Notes: a model not told the origin generated them from the sequence alone. A stretch of DNA of 7,949 nucleotides from JBEBVQ01 sp964636205 (GCA_964636205.1 CAZWPF010000109.1:1-7949); one strand, 5' to 3'; numbered from the stretch's first letter, positions 1 through 6,989 are shown. A program made the numbers and translations.

Positions 1-10
1 GGGAATTGAA

Positions 11-177
11 GAAACAGAAAGAAAAGAGAGAAAGAGAAAACAGAAAGAGAAAGAGTGTTGCGAGAAAGAGAAAAGAGAGAAAATAGAGAAAGAGAAAGAG
101 AAAACAGAAAGAGAAAGAAAGGAGCCGCGCGAGAAACAGAAAGAGTGTTCCGCGAGAAGCAGAAAGAAAGAGTAGAG
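11..177. repeat. Purine-rich low-complexity repeat tract downstream of the PagL-like gene
   Basis: The plus strand is almost entirely A and G, built from short GAAA/GAGAAA words with occasional CAG or TGTT interruptions. A longer unit recurs: bases 28-54 are identical to 92-118, a 64-bp offset. The segment 'agagtgtt' also recurs at 52-59 and 142-149, each followed by a short CG-containing stretch (gcgag, ccgcgag). The tract lies beyond the 3' end of the minus-strand gene, so it would be transcribed as a polypyrimidine RNA if transcription reads through. A frame open from 55 to 315 gives only Arg/Glu/Lys-rich low-complexity peptide and then runs antisense into the neighbouring gene, so I do not call it coding. 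The rest of the spacer (178-229) shows no convincing hairpin terminator. Function is unknown; a spacer repeat or an assembly-collapsed repeat are both possible. Confidence 0.75.
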
Positions 178-229
178 AACGCGCGTTGTTTCTTTTCCGG
201 GCTCAATTGGATTCCACAACCGCTAGCAA

Positions 230-1360
230 TCAAAACCCAAAACCTAATCCGAATTCCGCTAGTTCGGCCTGACTTAAATGAGTCTTCAATAAACCAAATG
301 CGTATATTTCTTTAAGCGCACCATGCTCCCGCTGGACTATATAATAATTACTGCCAAGCTTCTGGTAGACAGGCGACAGTCTTAAATAAGCCTGCTTTAC
401 ATATACCCCCACCTGAAGCCATACCCCCACTCTGCCAAATAAAAATTCATTGGCCACAAACACACTGCCCTTCCAGGAATGTTGTCTCTCCTCTCCCGGA
501 AAAATTTCATTGTTACGCATAAATGCGTATATCTTATTATGATAAGAGTAATCGAAGCCAAATGCCAATTTATTAAAACTACCCCACCTGCGAGAAGTAT
601 ACAAAGAGCTCAGATAAACCGGATACAAGGGCCCGTCAGTAAATCCTCCCTCCGTAGCAGTTAAGCCCAACTTCGCCTGCACCAGCCAACGATTAGATAA
701 AGCTGAATCCCGATATTCATTTTTTATCACTCTACTTGTAGCAGGATAATACCTTAGTCCCACATGCGCCCCATATAAATTGATCCCCAAATTCGGCTGC
801 CGAAAAGCAGCATTCGAAATATGAGAAAAGTTGGCACCGACCTGAACATCCACATACTCATTCACCCGATACCGTAGATCAGTCATAAATTGAGTGAAAT
901 TATTCAACCGACTTCCAATCGCAGTGTTGATCGTATCCCATGAAGGAGCACGCTCGTAATGTCGGGTGACAAACCCACCGCCATAGCCAACTCGCACTGT
1001 CCACTCTAATCCACCCTTTCGAATAATGGGAAACTCAATATTGGGATAAACAGCAAAGCATTTACCATAAATCGAGTCGATACCATAATCGGTATAGGTA
1101 AAACCAATTCCTACAACAGGAAAATTTCGGTTGCGCTGCCAAGCTCGTTTCCCTGCCGTCTGATGCAGGAAATTGATATCGATTGCATTAGATAAAGCGG
1201 GGACAGGAGCCACAAATTTTTTAGTGTGCTTCAAAACTTTGCCCCCGATCCAATTGGCTTCTACGGCAAATCCCGCCCAAGGAGGATTCGACTGAGCCCG
1301 TAGCTGATCAGTGCACAACGCACAGACCGCAAACGCTAGGAATGTCCTTAGGATTTTCAT
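230..1360 (-). CDS. PagL-like acyloxyacyl hydrolase / lipid A 3-O-deacylase family outer-membrane protein
   Basis: This 376-residue protein is predicted to sit in the outer membrane and hydrolyse acyl chains from lipid A. Residues 1-22 form a signal peptide, with probable cleavage at LRA|QS. The chain then shows alternating aromatic/polar beta-strand patterns and ends in Phe (GLGFGF), as outer-membrane barrels do. The family signature is NFSHISNA around 178-184 followed by PNLGIN (189-194), so His180 and Ser182 match the PagL catalytic His and Ser. In Pseudomonas PagL the catalytic Glu lies 14 residues after the His; here that place is Asn194. The protein is also about twice the usual length of PagL (roughly 150-190 aa), with about 170 residues after the PagL-like part. 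It is transcribed divergently from the DUF502 gene, from a -7 element about 18 bp upstream of the start. Family membership is well supported. Activity on lipid A is inferred and less sure because of the Asn. Confidence 0.8.
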   Translation of the reverse strand: MKILRTFLAFAVCALCTDQLRAQSNPPWAGFAVEANWIGGKVLKHTKKFVAPVPALSNAIDINFLHQTAGKRAWQRNRNFPVVGIGFTYTDYGIDSIYGKCFAVYPNIEFPIIRKGGLEWTVRVGYGGGFVTRHYERAPSWDTINTAIGSRLNNFTQFMTDLRYRVNEYVDVQVGANFSHISNAAFRQPNLGINLYGAHVGLRYYPATSRVIKNEYRDSALSNRWLVQAKLGLTATEGGFTDGPLYPVYLSSLYTSRRWGSFNKLAFGFDYSYHNKIYAFMRNNEIFPGEERQHSWKGSVFVANEFLFGRVGVWLQVGVYVKQAYLRLSPVYQKLGSNYYIVQREHGALKEIYAFGLLKTHLSQAELAEFGLGFGF

Positions 1361-1377
1361 AGACTAGATAAATCAGG

Positions 1378-1385
1378 CAAATATA
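1378..1385 (-). promoter_or_regulatory. -7 promoter element for the PagL-like gene
   Basis: The minus strand reads TATATTTG followed by C, a perfect match to the Bacteroidota -7 consensus TAnnTTTG. It would place the transcript start about 10-14 nt before the ATG at 1360. No clear -33 TTG is visible at the expected distance. The element lies only 4 bp from an oppositely directed -7 element at 1390-1397. Confidence 0.55.
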
Positions 1386-1389
1386 ATAT

Positions 1390-1397
1390 TACCTTTG
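1390..1397 (+). promoter_or_regulatory. -7 promoter element for the DUF502 gene, abutting its start codon
   Basis: TACCTTTG followed by C matches TAnnTTTG. The box ends 4 bp before the ATG at 1402, so the expected transcript start falls on or next to the start codon, which suggests a leaderless or nearly leaderless mRNA. A -33 TTG is not evident upstream, so strength is uncertain. Confidence 0.5.
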
Positions 1398-1401
1398 CAG
1401 C

Positions 1402-1992
1402 ATGCGCCGATTCGCTGCAGTTATTGTCAGGTCCTTTCTACAGGGTTTACTTATTCTCTGCCCTATAGGGCTGACGGCGTATATCATTTACCTGGTTTTC
1501 GATAGCGTTGATAGCCTGCTAATGCCACTTTTACCCTATCGGGGGCTCGGTTTCGTAGTCATCGTAGGCTGTATCACCGTGATAGGTTATCTGGGTACGA
1601 GATTTTTTATCGGGAGGACTTTAATCGATGCCTTCGATTATCTTCTCGAACACACACCCGGTGTAAAGTATTTATATACTTCACTTAAGGATGTCATGGA
1701 CTCTTTCGTGGGGGATAAAAAGAAATTCAACAAACCGGTCTGGGTTTGTGTTAATCGCAATCCCGAAGTGTGGCGAATCGGGTTTCTGACACAGGAAGAT
1801 CTGACTCATCTCGGACAACCGGGGAAGTCAGCAGTTTATTTACCCCACTCCTACGCTATCTCCGGTTATGTATTGATTGCGGATAAGGATATGATCAAAC
1901 CTGTAATAGGCATGAGCGCCGCAGAAGCTATGAAGTTTGCTGTGAGCGGCGGAGTCACAGGGGCCGAAGAAGAAGAACAAGCGGTAAAATAA
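1402..1992 (+). CDS. DUF502 family two-helix inner-membrane protein
   Basis: This 196-residue protein belongs to the DUF502 family (PF04367), which includes the plant COV/LCV vascular-patterning membrane proteins; the bacterial role is unknown. Two hydrophobic segments at about 11-34 and 49-70 are separated by a short loop (DSVDSLLMPLLPYRG). A soluble domain follows, with the family-typical stretches PGVKYLYTSLKDVMDSF (86-102) and a C-terminal block from VYLPHSYAISGYV (145-157) to the SGG at 182-184. In the family this block reads like VF.P..P.P.SG....V and ends in SGG. The tail is acidic (AEEEE). The ATG at 1402 is chosen because the N-terminus MRRFAAVIVRSFLQG fits the family and the next Met is at residue 41. 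It is divergent from the PagL-like gene and precedes serC by 56 bp, with a separate promoter-like box between them, so co-transcription with serC is optional. Confidence 0.85.
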   Translation: MRRFAAVIVRSFLQGLLILCPIGLTAYIIYLVFDSVDSLLMPLLPYRGLGFVVIVGCITVIGYLGTRFFIGRTLIDAFDYLLEHTPGVKYLYTSLKDVMDSFVGDKKKFNKPVWVCVNRNPEVWRIGFLTQEDLTHLGQPGKSAVYLPHSYAISGYVLIADKDMIKPVIGMSAAEAMKFAVSGGVTGAEEEEQAVK

Positions 1993-1997
1993 ATTTG
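1990..1997 (+). promoter_or_regulatory. -7 promoter element upstream of serC
   Basis: TAAATTTG followed by C matches TAnnTTTG. It overlaps the end of the DUF502 gene (stop at 1990-1992) and would give serC a leader of roughly 45 nt. A small 4-bp inverted repeat (CGGT-TTG-ACCG, 1999-2009) follows. No -33 TTG is seen at the usual spacing, so the call is moderate. Confidence 0.4.
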
Positions 1998-2048
1998 CCG
2001 GTTTGACCGTCTTAAAGAAAATCCTTCTCCGAACAGAAATATGCTTTT

Positions 2049-3131
2049 ATGGCAGACCATCTCAGGAATTTGAATTTTAATGCGGGTCCGGCAACATTGC
2101 CGCAGTCAGTCCTCGAAGAATTGCAACAGGCAATCATCGAGTATAAGCAATCGGGTATGTCTATCCTGGAAATTCCGCACAGAGGGAGTCTTTTCGCCGA
2201 AATAATGGAGGAATCAAAAGCGCTGGTTAAATCTCTCTGTCAACTCAACGAAGATTTTGAAGTATTATGGCTGCCGGGGGGAAGAACGCAGTTTGCCATG
2301 ATTCCAATGAATTTTCTTGGTGATAAGGACACTGCGGGTTATATCGATTCCGGAATTTGGGCAAAAGAAGCCTTAGAATACGCGGAATATTATGGTAATG
2401 TCTCTATTCTCGCATCTTCGGCAGAGAAAAATTATTCTTTTTATCCGGAATGGCCCTCAGTAATACCGGATCATCTGAAATATTTACATTTTACGACCAA
2501 TAACACCATTTGCGGCACTCAAACTTTATCGATCCCGGATACGAGGGTTCCACTGGTCGCCGATATGAGTAGCGATATTTTCAGTATTCAGAGGGATTTT
2601 AAAAAATTCGGACTTTTCTATGCTGTAGCTCAGAAGAATCTGGGTCCGGCAGGAGTAACACTGGTAGTCGTGCACAAGGAATTACTCTCGAAAATCTGTC
2701 GCCGCATTCCCCCAATGTTGAACTATAAAGCTCATGTCGATGCAGGTTCTATATTGAATACCCCGCCAGTCTTTGCCATTTATGCTTGTTTGTTGATGCT
2801 TCGATGGACTAATCAACAGGGATTAAAACAAATAGAACAGCGCAATCGGGAGAAGGCCGACTTACTGTACGGCGAACTGGAAAGAAATTCCATATTTGTA
2901 CCTACCGTGGATCCGAAGTCCAGAAGTCTTACCAATGTGGTATTTCAGGCAAGTAATTCCGCACATGAAGAGGGTTTTCTGGATTTTTGTAAGCAAAACG
3001 GTGTGCTCAATATCAAAGGACACCGAAAGGCCGGAGCTTTCCGCGTATCAATGTATAATGCCATATCTGTGGAAGCCGTAAAACATCTCGTAACTTTGAT
3101 GCGCGAATACGAGTTATTAGCTCAGAAATAA
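2049..3131 (+). CDS. serC: Phosphoserine aminotransferase
   Basis: SerC is a cytoplasmic PLP enzyme that transfers the amino group of glutamate to 3-phosphohydroxypyruvate, giving phosphoserine, the second step of serine biosynthesis; it may also serve pyridoxal phosphate synthesis. At 360 residues it has normal length (E. coli 362). Motifs in order: NFNAGPATLP (9-18), His44-Arg45 of the HRG phosphate-binding motif, GGRTQF (77-82), Trp104, TNNTICG with Thr153 (150-156), ADMSSD with Asp172, AQKNLGPAG with the Schiff-base Lys196, NTPP (237-240), and KGHR plus RVSMYNA near the C-terminus. Some usually conserved positions differ: EIPHRG rather than EISHR, YAVAQKN rather than YAGAQKN, GAFRVS rather than GGMRAS, and SIQRDF in place of SRPIDV. 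All main catalytic residues are kept, so it is probably active. DUF1015 follows after 45 bp; serA is not adjacent. Confidence 0.95.
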   Translation: MADHLRNLNFNAGPATLPQSVLEELQQAIIEYKQSGMSILEIPHRGSLFAEIMEESKALVKSLCQLNEDFEVLWLPGGRTQFAMIPMNFLGDKDTAGYIDSGIWAKEALEYAEYYGNVSILASSAEKNYSFYPEWPSVIPDHLKYLHFTTNNTICGTQTLSIPDTRVPLVADMSSDIFSIQRDFKKFGLFYAVAQKNLGPAGVTLVVVHKELLSKICRRIPPMLNYKAHVDAGSILNTPPVFAIYACLLMLRWTNQQGLKQIEQRNREKADLLYGELERNSIFVPTVDPKSRSLTNVVFQASNSAHEEGFLDFCKQNGVLNIKGHRKAGAFRVSMYNAISVEAVKHLVTLMREYELLAQK

Positions 3132-3176
3132 ATATCAGGAAACTGATGAAATATTTGAAGAATAAAAAATAAACCT

Positions 3177-4421
3177 ATGGCAAAGATCACACCTTTTAAA
3201 GGTTTAAGACCGAAACCGGAATTTGCTCCGGAAGTTGCAACTCTTCCCTACGACGTAATGAGCGTAGCCGAAGCGCGGCAGTATAAGGATAAACCTAACC
3301 ATTTTTTCCATGTAACCCGGTCTGAAATTGATCTGCCCGAGGATGTAGATATTCATAGCCAGCCGGTTTATGATAAAGCAAAGGAAAATCTCGATCGGTT
3401 GATCGCCGATAATATTATGGTGCAAGACGAAACTCCATGCTACTATATTTATGAATTGGTGATGGACGGCAGATCGCAAACAGGTTTGATCTGCGGTTCC
3501 TCTGTCGATGACTATTTTGAGGGGATCATCAAAAAGCATGAATTTACCCGCCCCGAAAAAGAACAGGATCGGATTAATCATATTCGCACAACTGGAGCGC
3601 AAACAGGAGTAGTGTTTTTAGCCTACAAGGATCAGGAAGATGTGCAGACGATTATTGCCAACTGGAAAAAGGATCAACCTGCAGTTTATGACTTCTCCGC
3701 CGAAGACGGAATCAGTCATAAATTATGGGTAGTCAATAATCCCGACACAGTCCAAAAGATCACGCAACTTTTCCAAGATAAGGTTCCCGCTACCTATATC
3801 GCCGACGGTCACCACAGAGCCGCATCCGGCGCTAAGGTTTGTCAGGAAATGCGCGAGCAAGGTCGCTCTATTACCGGTGAAGAACCTTTCAACTATTTTA
3901 TTACTTGCATTTTTCCGGAAAGCGAACTCGCCATTCTGGACTATAACCGGGTGGTAAAAGATCTGAACGGAAAAACTCCGGAACAGTTTCTGGAAGCACT
4001 AAGAGAAAAATTCGAAGTCACCGAAGCTTCGGGTACAGAGCCGCTCAAACCGGCGCAAGCTCACGAATTCGGACTGTATCTGCAAGGTCGCTGGCATCGG
4101 ATGATCGCGAAAGAAGGTACTTATACCGAAGATCCTATCGGCATCCTCGACGTGTCTATCCTGCAGCAAAATGTACTTTCAGAAATATTGGGTATCCACG
4201 ATCCCCGAACTGATAAGAGAGTCGATTTTGTAGGGGGAATACGCGGACTGAAAGAGCTGGAAAAGCGTGTGGACAGTGGCGATATGGCAGCAGCTTTCGC
4301 CTGCTATCCAGTAACCATCCAACAACTTTTTGATATCGCAGACAGCGGTAACGTAATGCCTCCAAAAAGTACCTGGTTCGAACCTAAACTTAGAGACGGA
4401 CTGGTTGTTTATATGATTTGA
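3177..4421 (+). CDS. DUF1015 family protein, putative role in serine/phosphoserine metabolism
   Basis: This 414-residue soluble protein belongs to the DUF1015 family (PF06245/COG4198), with full family length and no signal peptide or membrane segment. Characteristic stretches are the N-terminal ITPFKGLRP (4-12) with LPYDVMS (23-29), NHFFHVTR (41-48), KHEFTRPEKEQDRINHI (120-136), ADGHHRAASG (209-218), and the C-terminal PPKSTWFEPKLRDGLVVYMI. The biochemical activity is not established to my knowledge. It lies 45 bp after serC on the same strand, and members of this family are often found next to serA/serC in Bacteroidota and other phyla, which suggests a linked metabolic role. The DGHHR motif recalls the DGHxR-type motif in the ParB-like free serine kinases (SerK/SbnI); that link is my inference and not shown. 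The gap to serC holds only a poor -7-like sequence (AATATTTG, 3150-3157), which favours co-transcription with serC. A strong hairpin starts 10 bp after the stop. Confidence 0.9.
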   Translation: MAKITPFKGLRPKPEFAPEVATLPYDVMSVAEARQYKDKPNHFFHVTRSEIDLPEDVDIHSQPVYDKAKENLDRLIADNIMVQDETPCYYIYELVMDGRSQTGLICGSSVDDYFEGIIKKHEFTRPEKEQDRINHIRTTGAQTGVVFLAYKDQEDVQTIIANWKKDQPAVYDFSAEDGISHKLWVVNNPDTVQKITQLFQDKVPATYIADGHHRAASGAKVCQEMREQGRSITGEEPFNYFITCIFPESELAILDYNRVVKDLNGKTPEQFLEALREKFEVTEASGTEPLKPAQAHEFGLYLQGRWHRMIAKEGTYTEDPIGILDVSILQQNVLSEILGIHDPRTDKRVDFVGGIRGLKELEKRVDSGDMAAAFACYPVTIQQLFDIADSGNVMPPKSTWFEPKLRDGLVVYMI

Positions 4422-4431
4422 TTCTAACCGC

Positions 4432-4467
4432 AGCAGTGAGAGAGGACGCAAAACCTCTTTCACTGCT
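4432..4467 (+). terminator. Long hairpin after DUF1015, possible terminator without U-tract
   Basis: Bases 4432-4445 pair with 4454-4467 in a 14-bp stem containing a single G·U pair (4440 with 4459), closing an 8-base A-rich loop (4446-4453). It starts 10 bp after the DUF1015 stop and ends 33 bp before the hutH ATG. The 3' side lacks a run of T, so it is not a classic intrinsic terminator. It could instead be an mRNA 3'-end stabiliser or a structure in the hutH leader. Confidence 0.55.
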
Positions 4468-4500
4468 TCCGGTAGTTGCCTACTCCTTATTATTTATACA

Positions 4501-5970
4501 ATGGAATTGCCACAGCATATCGATTTCGAATCGCTCCATCAATTACTAAAATCCGGAAGGGTTAATCTTACAGAAAATACCATCAAGAGTATCCGGGAGA
4601 ATCGCGATTTTCTGGAGAAAATAATTGCCGCCGGCGGTACCTATTACGGTATCAATACCGGATTCGGGAGTTTGTGTAATGTACGCGTCCAACCGGAAGA
4701 GCTTTCCTTGTTACAGGAGAATTTAGTGTGCTCCCACGCTTGTGGCATGGGCGACGAGGTTCCGCAGGAGATCGTACGTATCATGCTTTTACTGAAAATT
4801 CACGGACTGAGTCAGGGATATAGCGGGGTTCGAACTGAATTGGTGCAGCGTTTGGTGGATTTTTATAATCAGGATATTTTGCCGGTAGTCTACGAACAGG
4901 GCTCTCTGGGAGCCTCCGGGGATCTCGCACCACTGGCTCACCTCAGTCTGCCTATTCTGGGAAAAGGTATGGTGTGGTACCAAGGTAAGAAGATGCCGGC
5001 CGCCGAAGCTCTCGCTATGGCTAATCTGCAACCGATGTCGCTTACCGCTAAGGAAGGTCTCGCCTTGCTCAATGGTACTCAGTTTATGAGTAGCTACGCC
5101 AGCTGGGCCTTACTGAAAGCAAGACAGCTGATGGATTGGGCAAATACAATTGCAGCACTCTCTGCCGATGCTTTTATGGCAAAGGCCGAGCCATTCAGAT
5201 CTGCAATTCATAGAGTGCGCCCGCACAAAGGTCAGATTAATACCGCGAAGAGAATGTTGGAACTACTGGCCGACAGTCAGATTCAACTACAACCAAAGGA
5301 GCAAGTTCAGGACCCCTATTCCTTTAGATGTATCCCCCAGGTACACGGTGCAACAGCCGATGTGATCGACAACTTCGCAAGTGTGGTGGACACAGAAATT
5401 AACTCTGTGACCGACAATCCGATCGTTTTTCATGATGAAGAAGCTATTCTGAGCGGAGGTAACTTCCACGGTCAGCCACTGGCATTATCATTGGATTTTA
5501 TGGCTATCGCATTAGCCGAACTGGCGAATATTTCCGAAAGGAGGACCTATTTACTCATCAGCGGTCAACGCAATCTGCCGCCATTCCTGGCTCCTTCGGC
5601 CGGATTGAATAGCGGGTTTATGATTGCTCAATACACCGCAGCTTCGATCGTTTCGCAGAACAAACAATTATGTTCCCCTGCTTCGGTAGATAGTATCGTA
5701 AGTAGCAACGGGCAAGAAGATCATGTGAGTATGGGCGCAAACGCTGCTACAAAATTGTATCGGGTAGTGAAGAATGTGCAAAGAGTGTTGGCTATTGAAT
5801 GGCTCACCGCCATTCAGGCACTGGATATGAGACGTCCGCTGCAAACATCACCCATGCTGGAAGAAATCGCCGGCAAATTAAGGGCAGAGGTTGCATTTAT
5901 GGATACCGACCGCGTATTGCACGATGATCTGGTAAAAGCTGAAAGTCTGCTCGACCAAGCGCCATTCTAA
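4501..5970 (+). CDS. hutH: Histidine ammonia-lyase (histidase)
   Basis: HutH converts L-histidine to urocanate and ammonia, the first step of histidine breakdown, in the cytoplasm. At 489 residues it is near the usual length of about 500. The MIO cofactor forms from Ala138-Ser139-Gly140 in GSLGASGDLAPLAHL. Other active-site residues are in place: Tyr49 in YGINTGFG, His79 in SHACGMG, Asn191 in NGTQ, Tyr273 and Arg276 in DPYSFRCIPQ, Phe322 in GGNFHGQP, and Glu407 in QEDHVSMG. The SHA motif and QEDHVSM separate it from phenylalanine lyases and from the flexirubin-type tyrosine lyase, which has NQDIVSM. The segment before QEDH reads SSNG rather than the common TSAN, moving the Asn by one position. 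No hutU, hutI or other hut gene is next to it. A 79-bp gap with a hairpin precedes it and no good TAnnTTTG box is seen, so its promoter is unclear. The start is A/T-rich with no Shine-Dalgarno sequence. Confidence 0.93.
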   Translation: MELPQHIDFESLHQLLKSGRVNLTENTIKSIRENRDFLEKIIAAGGTYYGINTGFGSLCNVRVQPEELSLLQENLVCSHACGMGDEVPQEIVRIMLLLKIHGLSQGYSGVRTELVQRLVDFYNQDILPVVYEQGSLGASGDLAPLAHLSLPILGKGMVWYQGKKMPAAEALAMANLQPMSLTAKEGLALLNGTQFMSSYASWALLKARQLMDWANTIAALSADAFMAKAEPFRSAIHRVRPHKGQINTAKRMLELLADSQIQLQPKEQVQDPYSFRCIPQVHGATADVIDNFASVVDTEINSVTDNPIVFHDEEAILSGGNFHGQPLALSLDFMAIALAELANISERRTYLLISGQRNLPPFLAPSAGLNSGFMIAQYTAASIVSQNKQLCSPASVDSIVSSNGQEDHVSMGANAATKLYRVVKNVQRVLAIEWLTAIQALDMRRPLQTSPMLEEIAGKLRAEVAFMDTDRVLHDDLVKAESLLDQAPF

Positions 5971-6006
5971 TTAAACTAATTCACTAATAAAGCTATAATC
6001 ATTATT

Positions 6007-6942
6007 ATGCATTCCTGCATTGTTTATCAGGCTTACGGACCCGAGTATATTCTACGGGAATGCATGTTTTCTTTGCTTCGACTGTATGCAGTACATTCAT
6101 CGGAGTCGCTAAAGCAAAGAGAAATCTGGATTTATACCGACCAGCAAGAATGGTTTGAAAAACATTTCCCGGATTGTCCGTTGGTACTGAAATTCAGAAC
6201 AGTTAATCAGGAATTATTAAACCAATGGCGCGGTGATATCAATTTTGTGCACCGAGTGAAAATCGAGGTGCTAAGGGATTTGTGCCGGCATTTTTCAGGT
6301 AATATAGTCTACCTCGACACCGATACCTATCCAATTGCTTCACTCGACCCTATATTTGAAGATATTCAAAAAGGAAAGTTGTACATGCATGTGCAAGAAA
6401 GTCTTTTGGCACAGGAGGCAAATCCTATTATGCGCAAGCTCAATCGCTTTCTTTCTAAAAATCAACCTTTGATCGTTAAAGGTAAGTCCGTTTCTATACC
6501 TGCTGATATCACTATGTGGAACGCCGGCATGATCGGTTTTCGTTCTACAGAGGCCCCGATATTGGATCAAATACTGGAATTTACCGACGATGTGTACCGT
6601 AGGTTTCCCAAACACGTGGTAGAGCAGTTTGCCTGTTCCCTGTATTTTCAACAAGCCGGAGAAGTGAAAAGTAGCGCAGCAGAGATTTTCCATTACTGGA
6701 ATTTTAAAGAAATGCGGGCCTACCTGGAGTCATTCTTCGCCCATTTTCAAAAGTCCGACTGGACGCAACTGGCTCATTATAGTTTTCTTATTCAACCTCA
6801 GGTGCAACTCCAGGAAATGGTCGGATTTTATCGCGCCAGAAATGGTTGGCAGAAAATGCGACGTAAAGCATGGAAGCCCATCATGCCGGATTGGGACCAA
6901 CTGCTGCAACAAATGGCACAGCCCATACCTGTTGCAAAATAG
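6007..6942 (+). CDS. Putative GT-A-fold glycosyltransferase (GT8-like)
   Basis: This 311-residue soluble protein has features of a nucleotide-sugar transferase. The N-terminus (CIVYQAYGPEYI then a region with IWIYTD) resembles a Rossmann-like nucleotide-binding start. NIVYLDTDTYPI (99-110) carries an Asp104-Thr-Asp106 DxD motif after a hydrophobic strand, as in metal-dependent GT-A enzymes. The segment FVHRVKIEVLRDL (80-92) before it fits the helix that in GT8-like enzymes precedes the DxD. DITMWNAGMIGF (167-178) resembles the N-[AS]-G acceptor-side strand, and HVVEQFA (203-209) follows. There is no signal peptide or membrane helix, so it would be cytoplasmic, perhaps acting on surface glycans. 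Donor and acceptor cannot be read from sequence. It begins 36 bp after hutH with no clear promoter, so the two may share a transcript, though no shared pathway is evident. It could also be one of the uncharacterised DxD proteins not yet assigned to a GT family. Confidence 0.65.
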   Translation: MHSCIVYQAYGPEYILRECMFSLLRLYAVHSSESLKQREIWIYTDQQEWFEKHFPDCPLVLKFRTVNQELLNQWRGDINFVHRVKIEVLRDLCRHFSGNIVYLDTDTYPIASLDPIFEDIQKGKLYMHVQESLLAQEANPIMRKLNRFLSKNQPLIVKGKSVSIPADITMWNAGMIGFRSTEAPILDQILEFTDDVYRRFPKHVVEQFACSLYFQQAGEVKSSAAEIFHYWNFKEMRAYLESFFAHFQKSDWTQLAHYSFLIQPQVQLQEMVGFYRARNGWQKMRRKAWKPIMPDWDQLLQQMAQPIPVAK

Positions 6943-6989
6943 GCATCGGTATTAACCACATTCTCATCTTCGTATTAATAAATATTCCT

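Noticed and set aside
1..229. CRISPR array
   Set aside because: The repeats are low-complexity purine words of irregular length with no unique spacers between fixed repeats.
55..315. Open frame with an Arg/Glu/Lys-rich peptide
   Set aside because: Its first 40 residues come from the purine repeat, and the rest runs antisense into the PagL-like gene. No family resemblance is seen.
3146..3172. Tiny frame MKYLKNKK between serC and DUF1015, possibly a leader peptide
   Set aside because: It is eight A/T-rich codons with no regulatory hairpin or control-amino-acid codons, so it is expected by chance.
3204..3602. 132-aa minus-strand open frame inside DUF1015
   Set aside because: It is a shadow of a well-supported gene, with no recognisable motif and no promoter.
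4501..5970. Reading hutH as a tyrosine ammonia-lyase of a flexirubin pigment cluster
   Set aside because: The QEDHVSM and SHACGMG motifs are of the histidase type, and no dialkylresorcinol or aryl-polyene genes are nearby.
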